Of a DNA stretch of 64,000 nt, positions 9,410-18,348 are shown in pieces; the stretch's first letter is position 1; the number at the start of each line of letters is the position of its first letter. Both the position numbers and the translations under genes were made by a program. The DNA lies in the NCBI RefSeq assembly GCF_001425705.1, contig NZ_LMDC01000023.1:222057-286056 (forward strand), written 5' to 3'. The DNA is from Pelomonas sp. Root1217 (GTDB lineage Bacteria > Pseudomonadota > Gammaproteobacteria > Burkholderiales > Burkholderiaceae_C). The notes under the pieces were generated by a model. That model saw nothing but the letters and a program-made list of their open reading frames with translations. It ran no database searches and was not told the DNA's origin.

Positions 9410-10051
9410 ATGGGACGTGAAGCCAGCTGTACCGCCCGCGTCGGCGCGGAGACCGAAGAGGTCACCGCCCTGCTCGAATCGACCACCGTCGTGCTGCGCG
9501 GCGACATCAAGCGCAAATGGAACATCGCCGCGCTGCAGAACCTGCGCGTCGAAGGCGAGGAGCTGCGCTTCGAAGCCGGCGAGAACGGGGAAGAGGCCGT
9601 CGCCCTGGCGCTGGGCGAGAAGGAGGCCGGCAAGTGGCTGAAGAAGCTGCAGACGCCGCCGCCCACGCTGGCCGCCAAGCTCGGCGTCAGCGCTGACAAC
9701 CCCGCCCTGCTGATCGGGCCCACCGTGGGTTCGCTGGACCCCGCCCTGGCCGAGGCCCTGGCCGGCGGCATCACCACCAATATGCGCGAAGCCCGCATGC
9801 TGGTGGCGGTGCTGAGCCAGGCATCGGAGCTGCCGCGCATGGCCGAGTTCCATGCCGACATGATCTGCAAGACGGTCTGGGTCGTGCATCCCAAGGGCCC
9901 GAACGCCGACCCGTCGGATGCCGTGGTCCGCATCGCCATGCGCGGCTGGGGCTATGTGGACAACAAGACCAGCGCCGTGTCGGACGCGCTGACGGCGACG
10001 CGCTGGGTGCTGACCCAGCCACCGGCCAAGAAGCGGGTGCGCAATCGCTAA
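9410..10051 (+). CDS. Conserved hypothetical protein, DUF3052-like C-terminal half
   Basis: A soluble 213-residue protein starting at an ATG 17 bases after the rhombosortase stop. The N-terminal 80 residues are charged (VLRGDIKRKWNI, then GEELRFEAGENGEEAVAL). The C-terminal half has VWVVHPKGPNADPSD followed by a GWGYVDNKTSAVSDALTATRW segment. This resembles the end of DUF3052 proteins, in which a nucleotide-like fold ends with a Trp-rich PSD motif; that similarity is from memory and tentative. No signal peptide or membrane segment is seen. It probably shares a transcript with glnE and rrtA. Its 3' end overlaps the end of the convergent oxidoreductase gene by 4 bases. Function unknown. Confidence 0.75.
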   Translation: MGREASCTARVGAETEEVTALLESTTVVLRGDIKRKWNIAALQNLRVEGEELRFEAGENGEEAVALALGEKEAGKWLKKLQTPPPTLAAKLGVSADNPALLIGPTVGSLDPALAEALAGGITTNMREARMLVAVLSQASELPRMAEFHADMICKTVWVVHPKGPNADPSDAVVRIAMRGWGYVDNKTSAVSDALTATRWVLTQPPAKKRVRNR

Positions 10052-11205
10052 ATGACGTTGGCCTCGATGAGGCGCTGACCATCGAGAAGCCGCTGCGGCG
10101 TCAGCGCTTCGATCAGCGGCGCCTCCAGGCCAGCGATCAACCGCGCCATCGAATGCCCCACTGCCGGCGACTGCTGCATGCCGTGGCCCGAGAAGCCGCA
10201 GGCCGTGAAGGCATTCGCATAACCAGGCAATCGGCCGGCCAGGCCGTTGTGGTCGAAGGCATTCATCTCGTAATAACCGGCCCAGGCTGAGCGCACGCGC
10301 AAGGCTTCCAGAGCCGGCACGCGGGCGGCCAACGTCGGCCAGAGCTGTTCGTCGAAGAGGCCGTGGTCAATGCCGTCCAGCGGCGCATCGTCCACGTCAT
10401 CACCGCGCGGCGGCCCCCCGGCGAGGATCAATGAACCCTCGGTGCGAAACCAGAATCCGCTCGGGTCGATGACCAGCGGGCAGCCCGGCAGCGCGGCTGG
10501 TGTCTCCAGCACGAAGACATCGCGCTTCTTCGCACTGACGGGCAGCGTGAAGCCCAACGCCGCACCAAGCGGCGCGCTCCAGGCGCCGGCCGTGATGACG
10601 AAAGCGTCGCCGCCGATGCGCGAGCCGTCCCTGCAGCTCACGCCGGTCACGCGGTCTCCCTGCGTTTCAAAGTTCGCCGCCTCCGCTTCAACAAAGCGTA
10701 CACCGCAGGCCTTGGCCTTGCGCCGGAAGGCACGGTGCAGGGCCGGCCCGTCAAACCAGCCTTCGCCGCTCAACCCGAGCGAACCCAGCGCGAGATCATC
10801 GACAGCCAGCCAAGGGAAGCGCACCGCCAGCTCGTCCGGGCTCAGCAGCGCAACATCCACGTCCTGGGCGCGCTGCAACGCATGGCCCTCGCGCAGCGCC
10901 GTGGCACCCGCCGCCGTCGCGAGGTAGAGATAGCCCGGCTCGACCAGGCCGATGGCGGGTCGGTCATCCGCTGTTGCCAACTCGTCCGCCGCGCGGCGCA
11001 GAAACTCGATGCTCCATCGCGACAGCGCCATATTGACCGGCTGCGAGAACTGCTGGCGGATGGAGCTCAGCGACAACGAACTCGATGCCCGCGCGTACGA
11101 CGGATCGCGCTCAAGGACGGTCACCGCCGCACCATGGTCGCGGGCGAGGAAGCAGGCCGTGGCCGCGCCCATCACGCCGCCACCGATCACAGTCACTTCA
11201 AACAT
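10048..11205 (-). CDS. FAD-dependent amino acid oxidase-type oxidoreductase (DAO family)
   Basis: A 385-residue flavoprotein of the D-amino-acid oxidase / sarcosine oxidase / glycine oxidase family. The N-terminal Rossmann dinucleotide-binding motif is VTVIGGGVMGAATA, followed by the acidic VLERD at the end of beta 2. A conserved substrate-side segment, SSIRQQFSQPVN, and the C-terminal GFSGHGMQQSPAVG FAD-contacting motif are both present. Such enzymes oxidise the amine of an amino acid and pass electrons to oxygen or quinones. The substrate is not evident; dimethylglycine or sarcosine-type substrates and opines are alternatives. The ATG at 11205 directly precedes the Rossmann strand. It is divergent from the EamA exporter, only 18 bases apart, so an amino-acid-related pairing is possible. 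Confidence 0.88.
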   Translation of the reverse strand: MFEVTVIGGGVMGAATACFLARDHGAAVTVLERDPSYARASSSLSLSSIRQQFSQPVNMALSRWSIEFLRRAADELATADDRPAIGLVEPGYLYLATAAGATALREGHALQRAQDVDVALLSPDELAVRFPWLAVDDLALGSLGLSGEGWFDGPALHRAFRRKAKACGVRFVEAEAANFETQGDRVTGVSCRDGSRIGGDAFVITAGAWSAPLGAALGFTLPVSAKKRDVFVLETPAALPGCPLVIDPSGFWFRTEGSLILAGGPPRGDDVDDAPLDGIDHGLFDEQLWPTLAARVPALEALRVRSAWAGYYEMNAFDHNGLAGRLPGYANAFTACGFSGHGMQQSPAVGHSMARLIAGLEAPLIEALTPQRLLDGQRLIEANVI

Positions 11206-11223
11206 GCTGGCAGCATACGGGTC

Positions 11224-12117
11224 ATGAACCTGCAGACCCGCCAGACCCATCTCGATGCCCGCGCCGTCACCCTGCTGCTGCTGTGCTGCCTGCTGTGGGG
11301 CATCAACCAGGTGGCCGCCAAGGCGGCGCTGACCGAGATCGGCCCGCTGTGGCAGGCGGGGCTGCGTTCGGCCGTGGCGGGTCTGCTCGTCTGGCTGTGG
11401 TCGATGTCGCGCGGCATCCGCCTGTTCGAGCGCGACGGCAGCCTGGGCGGCGGCCTGCTGGCTGGCGCGCTGTTTGCGGCCGAGTTCGCCTGCATCTTTG
11501 TCGGCCTGCAGTACACCAGCGCCTCGCGCATGGTCGTCTTCATCTATCTGTCGCCCTTTGTCGTCGCGCTGGGCATGCCGTGGATCGCGCATGGCGAGAA
11601 GCTGTCGGGCAAGCAGTGGGTCGGCCTCGTGCTGGCCTTTGGCGCGGTGGCATTTGCCTTTGCCGAAGGCTTCTCGGCGCCGCACAGCCCGCGGCAATGG
11701 TGGGGCGATGCGCTGGGCGTGGCCGCGGCCGTGCTCTGGGGCGGCACGACGCTGGCCATTCGGGCCACACGGCTGAGCTCCGCACCGGCGGAGAAGACGC
11801 TGCTCTACCAGCTGCTCGTGTCGGCGCTGGCGCTGTGTGCGGCGGCCATCTTCGCGGGCGAGGCCCTGCCCCTGCACTGGTCGCCACGGCTGCTCGGCCT
11901 GTTCGGCTTCCAGGCCGTCATCGTCACCTTCGCCAGCTATCTGGTCTGGTTCTGGCTGATCCGCCATTACGCGGCCACCAGGCTGGCCGTCTTCACACTG
12001 AGCACGCCGCTGTTCGGCCTGCTGGCGGGCGCCTTGCTTCTGGGCGAGGGCATCAGCCCCCGCCTCGTGGCAGCGCTGGCTGCGCTGGCGGCGGGCATCG
12101 TGCTCGTGAACCGCTGA
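11224..12117 (+). CDS. EamA/DMT-superfamily exporter
   Basis: A 297-residue membrane protein with two EamA repeats of five transmembrane segments each. The first repeat begins with LLLLCCLLWGINQVAAKAAL and the second with LGVAAAVLWGGTTLAIRA. The WG dipeptide followed by a basic residue is typical of the drug/metabolite transporter family, which exports amino acids and small metabolites. The C-terminus is short and ends in AAGIVLVNR. The start at 11224 is 18 bases from the divergent oxidoreductase start, so the two genes share a promoter region and possibly an amino-acid-derived substrate. Family call is firm; substrate unknown. Confidence 0.9.
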   Translation: MNLQTRQTHLDARAVTLLLLCCLLWGINQVAAKAALTEIGPLWQAGLRSAVAGLLVWLWSMSRGIRLFERDGSLGGGLLAGALFAAEFACIFVGLQYTSASRMVVFIYLSPFVVALGMPWIAHGEKLSGKQWVGLVLAFGAVAFAFAEGFSAPHSPRQWWGDALGVAAAVLWGGTTLAIRATRLSSAPAEKTLLYQLLVSALALCAAAIFAGEALPLHWSPRLLGLFGFQAVIVTFASYLVWFWLIRHYAATRLAVFTLSTPLFGLLAGALLLGEGISPRLVAALAALAAGIVLVNR

Positions 12118-12185
12118 TGTCGCCACCGCGCTAGAGGCCGCGAGCCAGCCTGCATAGACTGCGCCCTTCCAACCAGGAGACACCC

Positions 12186-12848
12186 ATGATCACCCTCTGC
12201 GGCATCCCGCTGTCGAACTACTACAACAAGGTCAAGCTGGCCCTGCTGGAAAAGGGCATTCCCTTCAGCGAGGAATACATCAAGACGCATTCCCATACCG
12301 AGGACGTGCTGAGCTGCTCGCCGCTGGGCAAGGTGCCCTTCATCAAGACGCCGCATGGCCCGCTGTGCGAGAGTCAGGCCATCGTGGAATACCTGGAGGC
12401 TGCCTACCCCGAGACGCCCCGGCTGATCCCCGCCCATCCCTACGAGGCGGCCAAGGTGCGCGAGCTGATTACCTATGTCGAGCTGCACCTGGAGCTGGTC
12501 GCGCGCGAGCTCTATGCCGAGGCCTTCTTCGGCGGCCAGGTCAGCGACGGCACCAAGAAGCGCGTGGCCCGCGTGCTGCCCGAGAACATCGCCGCCTTCA
12601 AGCGCCTGGCCAAGTTCGACCCCTATGTGGCCGGCGACAGCTTCACGCTGGCCGACTGCGCCGGCTGGGTCAGCCTGCCACTGGTGGGCATGGCCACCAA
12701 GATCATCTACGGCGAAGACCTGCTGCAGGCCGGCGGTGTGGACTGGAAGCCCTATGCCAAGCTGATCGGCGAGCGACCGCATGCCATCAAGGTCGCGGCC
12801 GACCGCAAGGCCGACCAGGACCGCTCACTGGCGGCCAATCGAGCCTGA
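12186..12848 (+). CDS. Glutathione S-transferase family protein
   Basis: A 220-residue cytosolic GST with a thioredoxin-like N-terminal domain (residues 1-80) and an all-helical C-terminal domain. The cis-proline and glutathione gamma-glutamyl contact motif is seen in LGKVPFIKTPHGPLCESQAIVEYLE. The helical N-cap motif is in SFTLADCAGW. A clear AGGAGA ribosome site precedes the ATG. The active-site position near the N-terminus reads PLSNYYNKV, so Ser or Asn may be the activating residue. The specific reaction is not predictable; beta- and zeta-like detoxification enzymes are candidates. It is followed closely by the CYTH-CHAD gene on the same strand. Confidence 0.92.
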   Translation: MITLCGIPLSNYYNKVKLALLEKGIPFSEEYIKTHSHTEDVLSCSPLGKVPFIKTPHGPLCESQAIVEYLEAAYPETPRLIPAHPYEAAKVRELITYVELHLELVARELYAEAFFGGQVSDGTKKRVARVLPENIAAFKRLAKFDPYVAGDSFTLADCAGWVSLPLVGMATKIIYGEDLLQAGGVDWKPYAKLIGERPHAIKVAADRKADQDRSLAANRA

Positions 12849-12861
12849 ACACGCCCCTGCC

Positions 12862-14340
12862 TTGACCGCCGCGCACATCGAGATCGAACTGAAGTTCCTC
12901 GTGCCGGCGTCGTCCCGCGCGGCGCTGGCGGCCGAGCTTGGCGCACGCGGCGCGGCGCGGCGCGTCTCGCTGATCGACGCCTATTTCGACACGCCCGACC
13001 GGCGCCTCGCTCGCGCCGGGCTGGCTTGGCGCATGCGCCGTGAAGGCCGGCGCTGGGTGCAAGGGCTGAAGGCCGCGCGCGGTGGTGCGCTGGAGCGCTT
13101 CGAGCACGAGGTCACTAGCCCCGACGCCAGCCCCGACCCGCAAGCCCATGCCGCGACGGCGCCTGGCCAGCAATTGATCGAGTTGCTGGCACAGGCCAAG
13201 GCCGAGGGCCAGGATGCCCTGGAACGCTTCCAGATCCAGCAGCGCCGCCTGATGCGCCGCGTGCGCACACGCGGCGCTGTCGTCGACATCGCGCTGGACG
13301 AGGGCCGGCTGACGGCCGGCGCCGCAGTGCAGAAGTTCCGCGAGATCGAGTTCGAACTGGTGTCGGGCTCGCCGGTGGCAATGCTGGGGCTGGTCGAGCG
13401 TTGGCGGCGGCGCTTCGGCCTCGTCCACGACCCGCGCAACAAGGCCGAGCGAGGCCATCACCTCGTGGCCGGTTCGCTCCATCCACCGCTGCGCAAGGCC
13501 AAGTCGCCGCGCTACGACCAGGACGCGGGCGCACTGGACGCATTCGGTGCGGTGTTCGATGAATGCCTGGCCCACATCAGCCGCAATCTCATCGGCCTGA
13601 CCGACGGCGCCCCCGAGCTGCGCGCCGAGCATGTGCACCAGGCCCGCGTCGGCATCCGCCGCCTGCGTAGCGCGCTGCGGGCCTTCCGTGGCTGGGTGGC
13701 CGAGCCACCGGCCGAGTTGGTGGATGGCCTGCGCCGGCTGTTCGCGGAACTCGGCAAGGCGCGCGACAGCGATGTGCTGGGCAGCGGCGTCGTCGCCGAA
13801 CTCAAGCAGGCCGGCGCGCCGCCGCTGTCCCTTCCCGCCGACAGCGCCCCGCCCGACCTCGCCGCGCTGATCCGCAGCGACGAGACGCAGCACCAGCTGC
13901 TGGCCTGGATCTCGTGGCGCGCCGGCCTTCAGCCCCTCGCCGAGCCGCAGCATTCACTGAAGCGCCTGGCGCGCAAGCGGCTGCGCCGCTGGCACAAGCG
14001 CCTGGTGGACGGCCGCCGCCGCTTCGACGACCTTGAGCCCACGGCCCTGCATGCGCTGCGCAAGCACGCCAAGCGCCAGCGCTATGCACTCGAGTTCTTC
14101 GCCCCGCTGCTGCCGCACAGACGCGCCGCCTGTCATTTGCAGGCGCTGGCCGCGGTCCAGCAGGTGCTGGGCGAGATCAATGACCTCGTCGTCGCTCGCG
14201 ACCACTACCAGCGCCTGGTGGCCGCCGACCCCGCCGCCTGGTTCGCCGTTGGCTGGCTGACCGCCCGCCTGGCTGAGGCCCGCGAGCGGGCGCGCGACGA
14301 GCTGGGCCATCTGGCCGCCGTAGAGCCGCTGCCGCGCTGA
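12862..14340 (+). CDS. CYTH-CHAD protein (inorganic triphosphatase-type)
   Basis: A 492-residue two-domain protein. The N-terminal CYTH domain (about residues 4-200) carries the signature EIELK (E7, E9, K11) of the triphosphate tunnel fold, then paired basic strands (LAWRMRREG and DPRNKAERGHH). It is the kind of domain that hydrolyses inorganic triphosphate (E. coli YgiF). The C-terminal CHAD domain (about 225-480) is helical and His/Arg-rich, with VHQARVGIRRLRSALR and HALRKHAKRQRYALEF, typical of polyphosphate-binding CHAD helices. The likely start is TTG at 12862, placing the CYTH signature at residue 7. An upstream in-frame ATG at 12781 would lie inside the GST gene. Polyphosphate or triphosphate metabolism is inferred. 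Confidence 0.88.
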   Translation: MTAAHIEIELKFLVPASSRAALAAELGARGAARRVSLIDAYFDTPDRRLARAGLAWRMRREGRRWVQGLKAARGGALERFEHEVTSPDASPDPQAHAATAPGQQLIELLAQAKAEGQDALERFQIQQRRLMRRVRTRGAVVDIALDEGRLTAGAAVQKFREIEFELVSGSPVAMLGLVERWRRRFGLVHDPRNKAERGHHLVAGSLHPPLRKAKSPRYDQDAGALDAFGAVFDECLAHISRNLIGLTDGAPELRAEHVHQARVGIRRLRSALRAFRGWVAEPPAELVDGLRRLFAELGKARDSDVLGSGVVAELKQAGAPPLSLPADSAPPDLAALIRSDETQHQLLAWISWRAGLQPLAEPQHSLKRLARKRLRRWHKRLVDGRRRFDDLEPTALHALRKHAKRQRYALEFFAPLLPHRRAACHLQALAAVQQVLGEINDLVVARDHYQRLVAADPAAWFAVGWLTARLAEARERARDELGHLAAVEPLPR

Positions 14341-14443
14341 TGCCGCAGCCGCGGGCGCGCTCGGTCAGCACGCTCTCGCGCCGTCCTACACACAAGAGCC
14401 GCGACGCGGCGAAAACTGTGCCTTCGCCACCAAGGAGCCGACC

Positions 14444-14593
14444 ATGATTCGCAAGCTCGGCAGCGGCCAGTACCGCCTCTACTCCCGAAAGCCCGATCCC
14501 CAGACCGGCAAGCGCAGGAACCTGGGCACGTTTGACACGCGCGAACAGGCCGAAAAACACGAACGCGAAGTGCAGTACTTCAAGCGGCACTGA
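14444..14593 (+). CDS. Small basic conserved protein, 49 residues
   Basis: A 49-residue protein beginning MIRKLGSGQYRLYSRKPD and ending HEREVQYFKRH. It has a strong AAGGAG ribosome site seven bases before the ATG. The pattern of short beta strands with RRNLGTFDTREQAEKHE recalls the arm DNA-binding or AP2-like domain of integrases, but no catalytic domain follows. I recall very similar small proteins, annotated as hypothetical, in many Proteobacteria. It is followed after 15 bases by another small gene, so the two may form a dicistronic unit. Nucleic-acid binding is an inference from charge and pattern only. Confidence 0.8.
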   Translation: MIRKLGSGQYRLYSRKPDPQTGKRRNLGTFDTREQAEKHEREVQYFKRH

Positions 14594-14608
14594 CTGTCAG
14601 GAGAAACC

Positions 14609-14818
14609 ATGGAACCCTTGCAAACTGAGGACGCCGTGAAAACCGGCTGGGTCACAGGCTGGATGGTGTTGCGGGTGAAGCAGGACCTTCCCGGCGACTT
14701 CGTCAGCATCCATGAGCATGCGGCCGAGGCGCAAGCCGAGGCTCAGCAGCGCGGCCCCGGCCACCAGGTCTTTCACGGCAGGTATCACGCGGCGGGCGGC
14801 GAGTTCTTCGTTGACTAG
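14609..14818 (+). CDS. Small hypothetical protein, 69 residues
   Basis: A 69-residue open frame with a good ribosome site (AGGAG, spacing six) directly downstream of the 49-residue gene. The sequence [19 protein letters not shown] then [22 protein letters not shown] looks like a small mixed alpha/beta domain and not like an antisense shadow. Its stop codon overlaps that of the convergent sugE by 4 bases (14815-14818). No family is recognised. The coding call rests on the ribosome site, spacing to its neighbour and sensible amino-acid composition. Confidence 0.6.
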   Translation: MEPLQTEDAVKTGWVTGWMVLRVKQDLPGDFVSIHEHAAEAQAEAQQRGPGHQVFHGRYHAAGGEFFVD

Positions 14819-15135
14819 CCCGGCGACGACAGCTTGAGCCCGACGATGCCGGCCACGATCAGTGCGATGCTGAACAGCCTGGCCGGGTTGGCCGGCTCGC
14901 CGAGCAGGAAGATGCCCAGAATCACGGTGCCGACCGCACCGACGCCGACCCACACGCCATAGGCCGTACCCACCGGCAGCGACTTCATCGCGATGCCCAG
15001 CAGCCAGAGGCTGGCCACCATGCAGGCCGCCGTCGCCACGCTGGGCCAGGGCTTGGTGAAGCCCTCGGTGTATTTCAGGCCGATGGCCCAGCCGACCTCG
15101 AACAGGCCGGCGATGACAAGAATGATCCAGGCCAT
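14815..15135 (-). CDS. sugE: SMR-family guanidinium/quaternary ammonium exporter SugE (Gdx)
   Basis: A 106-residue, four-helix small multidrug resistance protein. The essential Glu is E13 in [14 protein letters not shown]. The [14 protein letters not shown] segment is the hallmark of the SugE/Gdx subclass, which exports guanidinium ion in exchange for protons, rather than the EmrE subclass. [15 protein letters not shown] in helix 3 is the conserved dimer and substrate segment. Gdx genes are often under guanidine riboswitches. In the 85 bases upstream I see a 7-bp GC-rich hairpin (GCGCGGC/GCCGCGC around 15148-15170) but no convincing ykkC or mini-ykkC consensus. It is divergent from mnmH. Confidence 0.93.
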   Translation of the reverse strand: MAWIILVIAGLFEVGWAIGLKYTEGFTKPWPSVATAACMVASLWLLGIAMKSLPVGTAYGVWVGVGAVGTVILGIFLLGEPANPARLFSIALIVAGIVGLKLSSPG

Positions 15136-15220
15136 CCGTTTTCCTTGTGGCGATGCGCGGCGGGATTCTGGCCGCGCTTGAATCCCCGGGGCCGCGTGGG
15201 GTTGCCTTAACCTAGCGGCA

Positions 15221-16267
15221 ATGAGTCACAAGCCCACCACCGTCAACGACCTGGGCGAGTTCACCGTCCTCATCGACGTGCGCTCGCCGGCCGAATACGC
15301 CCTCGACCACATTCCCGGCGCCATCAACTGCCCCGTGCTGGACGACGAGGAGCGTCGCATCGTCGGCACCACCTATGTGCAGGTCTCGGCCTTCGAGGCG
15401 CGCAAGATCGGCGGCGCCATGGTGGCGCGAAACATCGCCAGCCACCTGGACCAGTTGTTCCGGGACAAGCCCAGGGAATGGCGGCCCCTCGTTTATTGCT
15501 GGCGCGGCGGCATGCGCAGCGGCAGCTTCGTCAACTGGCTGAGGCTGGTGGGCTGGGATGCGCAGCAGCTCAAGGGCGGCTACAAGGCCTGGCGCACCCA
15601 TGTCATCGAGCAGATTGCGCTGCTGGCGCCGCAGCTCGACCTGCGCGTGCTGTGCGGCCCCACCGGCAGCGCCAAGACGCGGGTGCTGCAGGCACTGGCG
15701 GCCCAGGGCGAGCAGGTCCTCGACCTCGAAGACCTGGCGGCCCATCGCGGTTCGGTGCTGGGCGCCATGCCCGGCCGGCCGCAGCCGTCGCAGAAGGGCT
15801 TCGAGACGCAGCTGATGCAGGGCCTGGCCGGCCTGGACCTGACCCGCCGCGTCTGGGTCGAGGCGGAAAGCCGGCGCATCGGCCGCATCACCGTGCCGGA
15901 GCCGCTGCTGCAGCGCCTGCGCGAGAGCTCGGTCGTCGAGATCGACGCCTCTGCCCAGGCGCGGCTCGACTATCTGCTGCGCGACTACGCCTGGCTGGGC
16001 GACGACCCGCAGGGCCTGGCCGACAAGCTCGGCACGCTGCGGGAACTGCTGCCCAAGGAAGTGCTGGCTGAGTGGCAGGCCTGGGCGCTGGCAGGCGCGC
16101 TGCCGCCGCTCTTCGAGGCACTGATGGCCAGGCACTACGACCCTCTGTATGCCCGTTCGCAAGGCCGTCATCTGGCAGGCCTGCCCGACGCCCAGCGCCT
16201 GCAATGCGACGATCTGTCGGACGCCGGCATCCTCGCCCTGGCCCGTCGCATCGCCTCTTTGCCCTAG
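15221..16267 (+). CDS. mnmH: tRNA 2-selenouridine synthase
   Basis: MnmH/SelU (348 residues) replaces sulfur by selenium in 2-thiouridine at the tRNA wobble position, through a geranylated intermediate, using selenophosphate. The N-terminal rhodanese domain has IDVRSPAEY and the catalytic Cys93 in [11 protein letters not shown]. The C-terminal P-loop domain begins with GPTGSAKT (146-153). Length matches the family. The gene lies 9 bases upstream of selD, which makes the selenium donor, so the two form an operon. No selA, selB or selC is in the window, so this pair can serve tRNA modification alone. Confidence 0.95.
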   Translation: MSHKPTTVNDLGEFTVLIDVRSPAEYALDHIPGAINCPVLDDEERRIVGTTYVQVSAFEARKIGGAMVARNIASHLDQLFRDKPREWRPLVYCWRGGMRSGSFVNWLRLVGWDAQQLKGGYKAWRTHVIEQIALLAPQLDLRVLCGPTGSAKTRVLQALAAQGEQVLDLEDLAAHRGSVLGAMPGRPQPSQKGFETQLMQGLAGLDLTRRVWVEAESRRIGRITVPEPLLQRLRESSVVEIDASAQARLDYLLRDYAWLGDDPQGLADKLGTLRELLPKEVLAEWQAWALAGALPPLFEALMARHYDPLYARSQGRHLAGLPDAQRLQCDDLSDAGILALARRIASLP

Positions 16268-16276
16268 GTTGGAACC

Positions 16277-17338
16277 ATGACCCCCTCCTCTCCCGCGCCC
16301 CGCTTGACGTCCCTGTCCCACGGCGGCGGCTGCGGCTGCAAGATCGCTCCCGGCGTGCTGAGCGAGATCCTGAAGAGCACCCGCCACTTTCCGGCGCCGC
16401 CGCAGCTGCTGGTCGGCATCGAGACCGCCGACGACGCGGCGGTCTACCAGCTGACCGACGAGATCGCGCTGATCGCCACGACCGACTTCTTCATGCCCAT
16501 CGTCGACGACCCCTTCGACTTCGGCCGGATTGCGGCGACGAACGCGATCAGCGACGTCTACGCCATGGGCGGCAAGCCCATCATGGCGCTGGCTTTGGTG
16601 GGCATGCCCATCAACGTGCTGCCGGTCGACGTGATCGGCAGGATCCTCGCAGGCGGGGAATCCGTCTGCGCGGCCGCCGGCATCCCGATCGCCGGCGGCC
16701 ACACCATCGATTCGGTCGAGCCGATCTACGGGCTGGTCGCGCTGGGCGTGGTGCACCCGAAGCGCGTCAAGCGCAATGCGGACGCACGGCCCGGTGACCG
16801 GCTCGTGCTGGGCAAGCCCTTGGGTGTGGGCATCCTGTCGGCGGCACTCAAGAAGGAGTCGCTCTCGCCCGAGGGCTATGCGCAGATGATCGCCACCACG
16901 ACGCAGCTCAACACGCCGGGACCGGACCTGGCGGCGCTGGAGGGCGTCCACGCGATGACCGACGTGACGGGGTTTGGCCTGGCCGGCCATGCGCTGGAAC
17001 TGGCGCGCGGCGCCCAGGCCAGCGTCGAGCTCGACTGGGCGCGGGTGCCCTTGCTGGCGCAGGTGCGCGAACTCGCCGAGCGCGGCATGGTCACCGGCGC
17101 CTCGGGGCGCAACTGGGCCGGCTATGGGTCGGACGTGCAGTTGCCCCAGGGCTTCCAGGCCATTGATCAGGCGCTGTTGAGCGACCCCCAGACCAGCGGC
17201 GGCCTGCTGGTGTCCTGCGACGCCAGCACCGTTGACGCCGTGCTGGACGTGTTTCGCCGCCATGGGTTCGGTGCAGCCGCGGAGATCGGCAGGGTCGTGG
17301 CCAACGGGCCGGAAGGCAGTCGCCTGCGCTTGAACTGA
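16277..17338 (+). CDS. selD: Selenide, water dikinase (selenophosphate synthetase)
   Basis: SelD (353 residues) makes selenophosphate from selenide and ATP. The N-terminal loop SHGGGCGCK carries the catalytic Cys19 and Lys22, equivalent to C17 and K20 of the E. coli enzyme. The Cys form means no selenocysteine is needed for its own synthesis. Metal and ATP-binding motifs follow in TADDAAVYQ and ATTDFFMPIVDDPFDFG, and the AIRS-type C-terminal domain contains DVTGFGLAGHALE. It is coupled to mnmH 9 bases upstream. Family assignment is certain; use for tRNA selenation is inferred from the neighbour. Confidence 0.97.
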   Translation: MTPSSPAPRLTSLSHGGGCGCKIAPGVLSEILKSTRHFPAPPQLLVGIETADDAAVYQLTDEIALIATTDFFMPIVDDPFDFGRIAATNAISDVYAMGGKPIMALALVGMPINVLPVDVIGRILAGGESVCAAAGIPIAGGHTIDSVEPIYGLVALGVVHPKRVKRNADARPGDRLVLGKPLGVGILSAALKKESLSPEGYAQMIATTTQLNTPGPDLAALEGVHAMTDVTGFGLAGHALELARGAQASVELDWARVPLLAQVRELAERGMVTGASGRNWAGYGSDVQLPQGFQAIDQALLSDPQTSGGLLVSCDASTVDAVLDVFRRHGFGAAAEIGRVVANGPEGSRLRLN

Positions 17339-17477
17339 GCGCCCCTGCCTATCCCCTCCTGCCAACAGAGGTATGTGAAGCCCGGGAGGTGTAAGGTCGG
17401 GGTACTTTGGAGCCCCTCATGACGTCCCGTTCTGGATCCGCGTTGCCGGCAGCAGGTCGCACTCCTGCGTGCCAAAC

Positions 17478-18341
17478 ATGATCCGCCTCGAGATCGCACT
17501 TGAGCTGGACTACGTCATTGCCGACCCGGGCTGTGATTTCATCTTCAACATCCACGCGGCCAGCACGCCCCGCCAGTTGGTGGTGGCGGAATCGCTGACG
17601 CTGAGCCAGCCCTTGCTGGCCCGCGTCGAGACGGAGCCGGTCACCCGCAACCGCTACCTGCGCCTGCAGGCCCAGGCCGGGCCGCTGAAGGTGGCCTACC
17701 GTGCCACCGTCGACCTGATGCATCACTTCGCCCCGCCGGGCGAAGTGGGCGAGGTGCCCGTCGCCCGGCTGCCCGCCGAGGTGCTGGGCTATATCTACCC
17801 GAGCCGCTACTGCCAGTCCGACCGTCTGCACCGCATGGCCATGCGCGAGTTCGGCCAGCGCTGGCAGGGCTACGGCCGGGTGCAGGCCATCCGCGACTGG
17901 GTGCTGGAGCGCACGACCTTCACGTCCAACACCTCGGACTCCAACACCTCCGCCATCGACACGCTGCTCGATCAGGTGGGCGTGTGCCGCGACTTCGCGC
18001 ACCTGATGATCGCGCTTTGCCGCGCCATCAACATCCCGGCGCGCTTCGCCACCGGCATCGACTATGGCGCCGACCCCGCGCTCGGGCCGACCGACTTCCA
18101 CGCCTATGTGGAGGCCTATGTCGGCGACCGCTGGTACATCTTCGACCCTTCGGGCACCGCGATCCCGATGGGCTTCGTGCGCTTTGGCACCGGGCGCGAC
18201 GCCGCCGACGTCGCCTTCGCCACCATCTTCGGCACGGTCAACTCCAGCGCCCCGGTCATCGCCATCCAGGCCGTGGCCGGTGCCGACGGCCACCTGCAGG
18301 TGCCTTACCACTGCACCGAGGCCATCTCGACGGACGGGTAG
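17478..18341 (+). CDS. Transglutaminase-like cysteine protease-fold protein
   Basis: A 287-residue protein with an N-terminal beta domain (residues 1-110) and a C-terminal transglutaminase core. The triad is visible as C170 in VGVCRDFAHL, H208 in TDFHAYVEAY and D223 in FDPSGT. The TSNTSDSNTSA segment just before the core is typical of this group. No signal peptide is seen. Such proteins in proteobacteria are usually uncharacterised, with peptidase or amidase roles proposed. I prefer ATG 17478 over the GTG three codons earlier, since MIRLEIALELDY begins the first strand. It ends 7 bases before the histidine kinase gene, so they are probably cotranscribed. Confidence 0.88.
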   Translation: MIRLEIALELDYVIADPGCDFIFNIHAASTPRQLVVAESLTLSQPLLARVETEPVTRNRYLRLQAQAGPLKVAYRATVDLMHHFAPPGEVGEVPVARLPAEVLGYIYPSRYCQSDRLHRMAMREFGQRWQGYGRVQAIRDWVLERTTFTSNTSDSNTSAIDTLLDQVGVCRDFAHLMIALCRAINIPARFATGIDYGADPALGPTDFHAYVEAYVGDRWYIFDPSGTAIPMGFVRFGTGRDAADVAFATIFGTVNSSAPVIAIQAVAGADGHLQVPYHCTEAISTDG

Positions 18342-18348
18342 CGCGGCC

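Noticed and set aside
15136..15220. Guanidine riboswitch upstream of sugE
   Set aside because: Only a GC-rich 7-bp hairpin is present. Conserved ykkC or mini-ykkC motifs are not seen.
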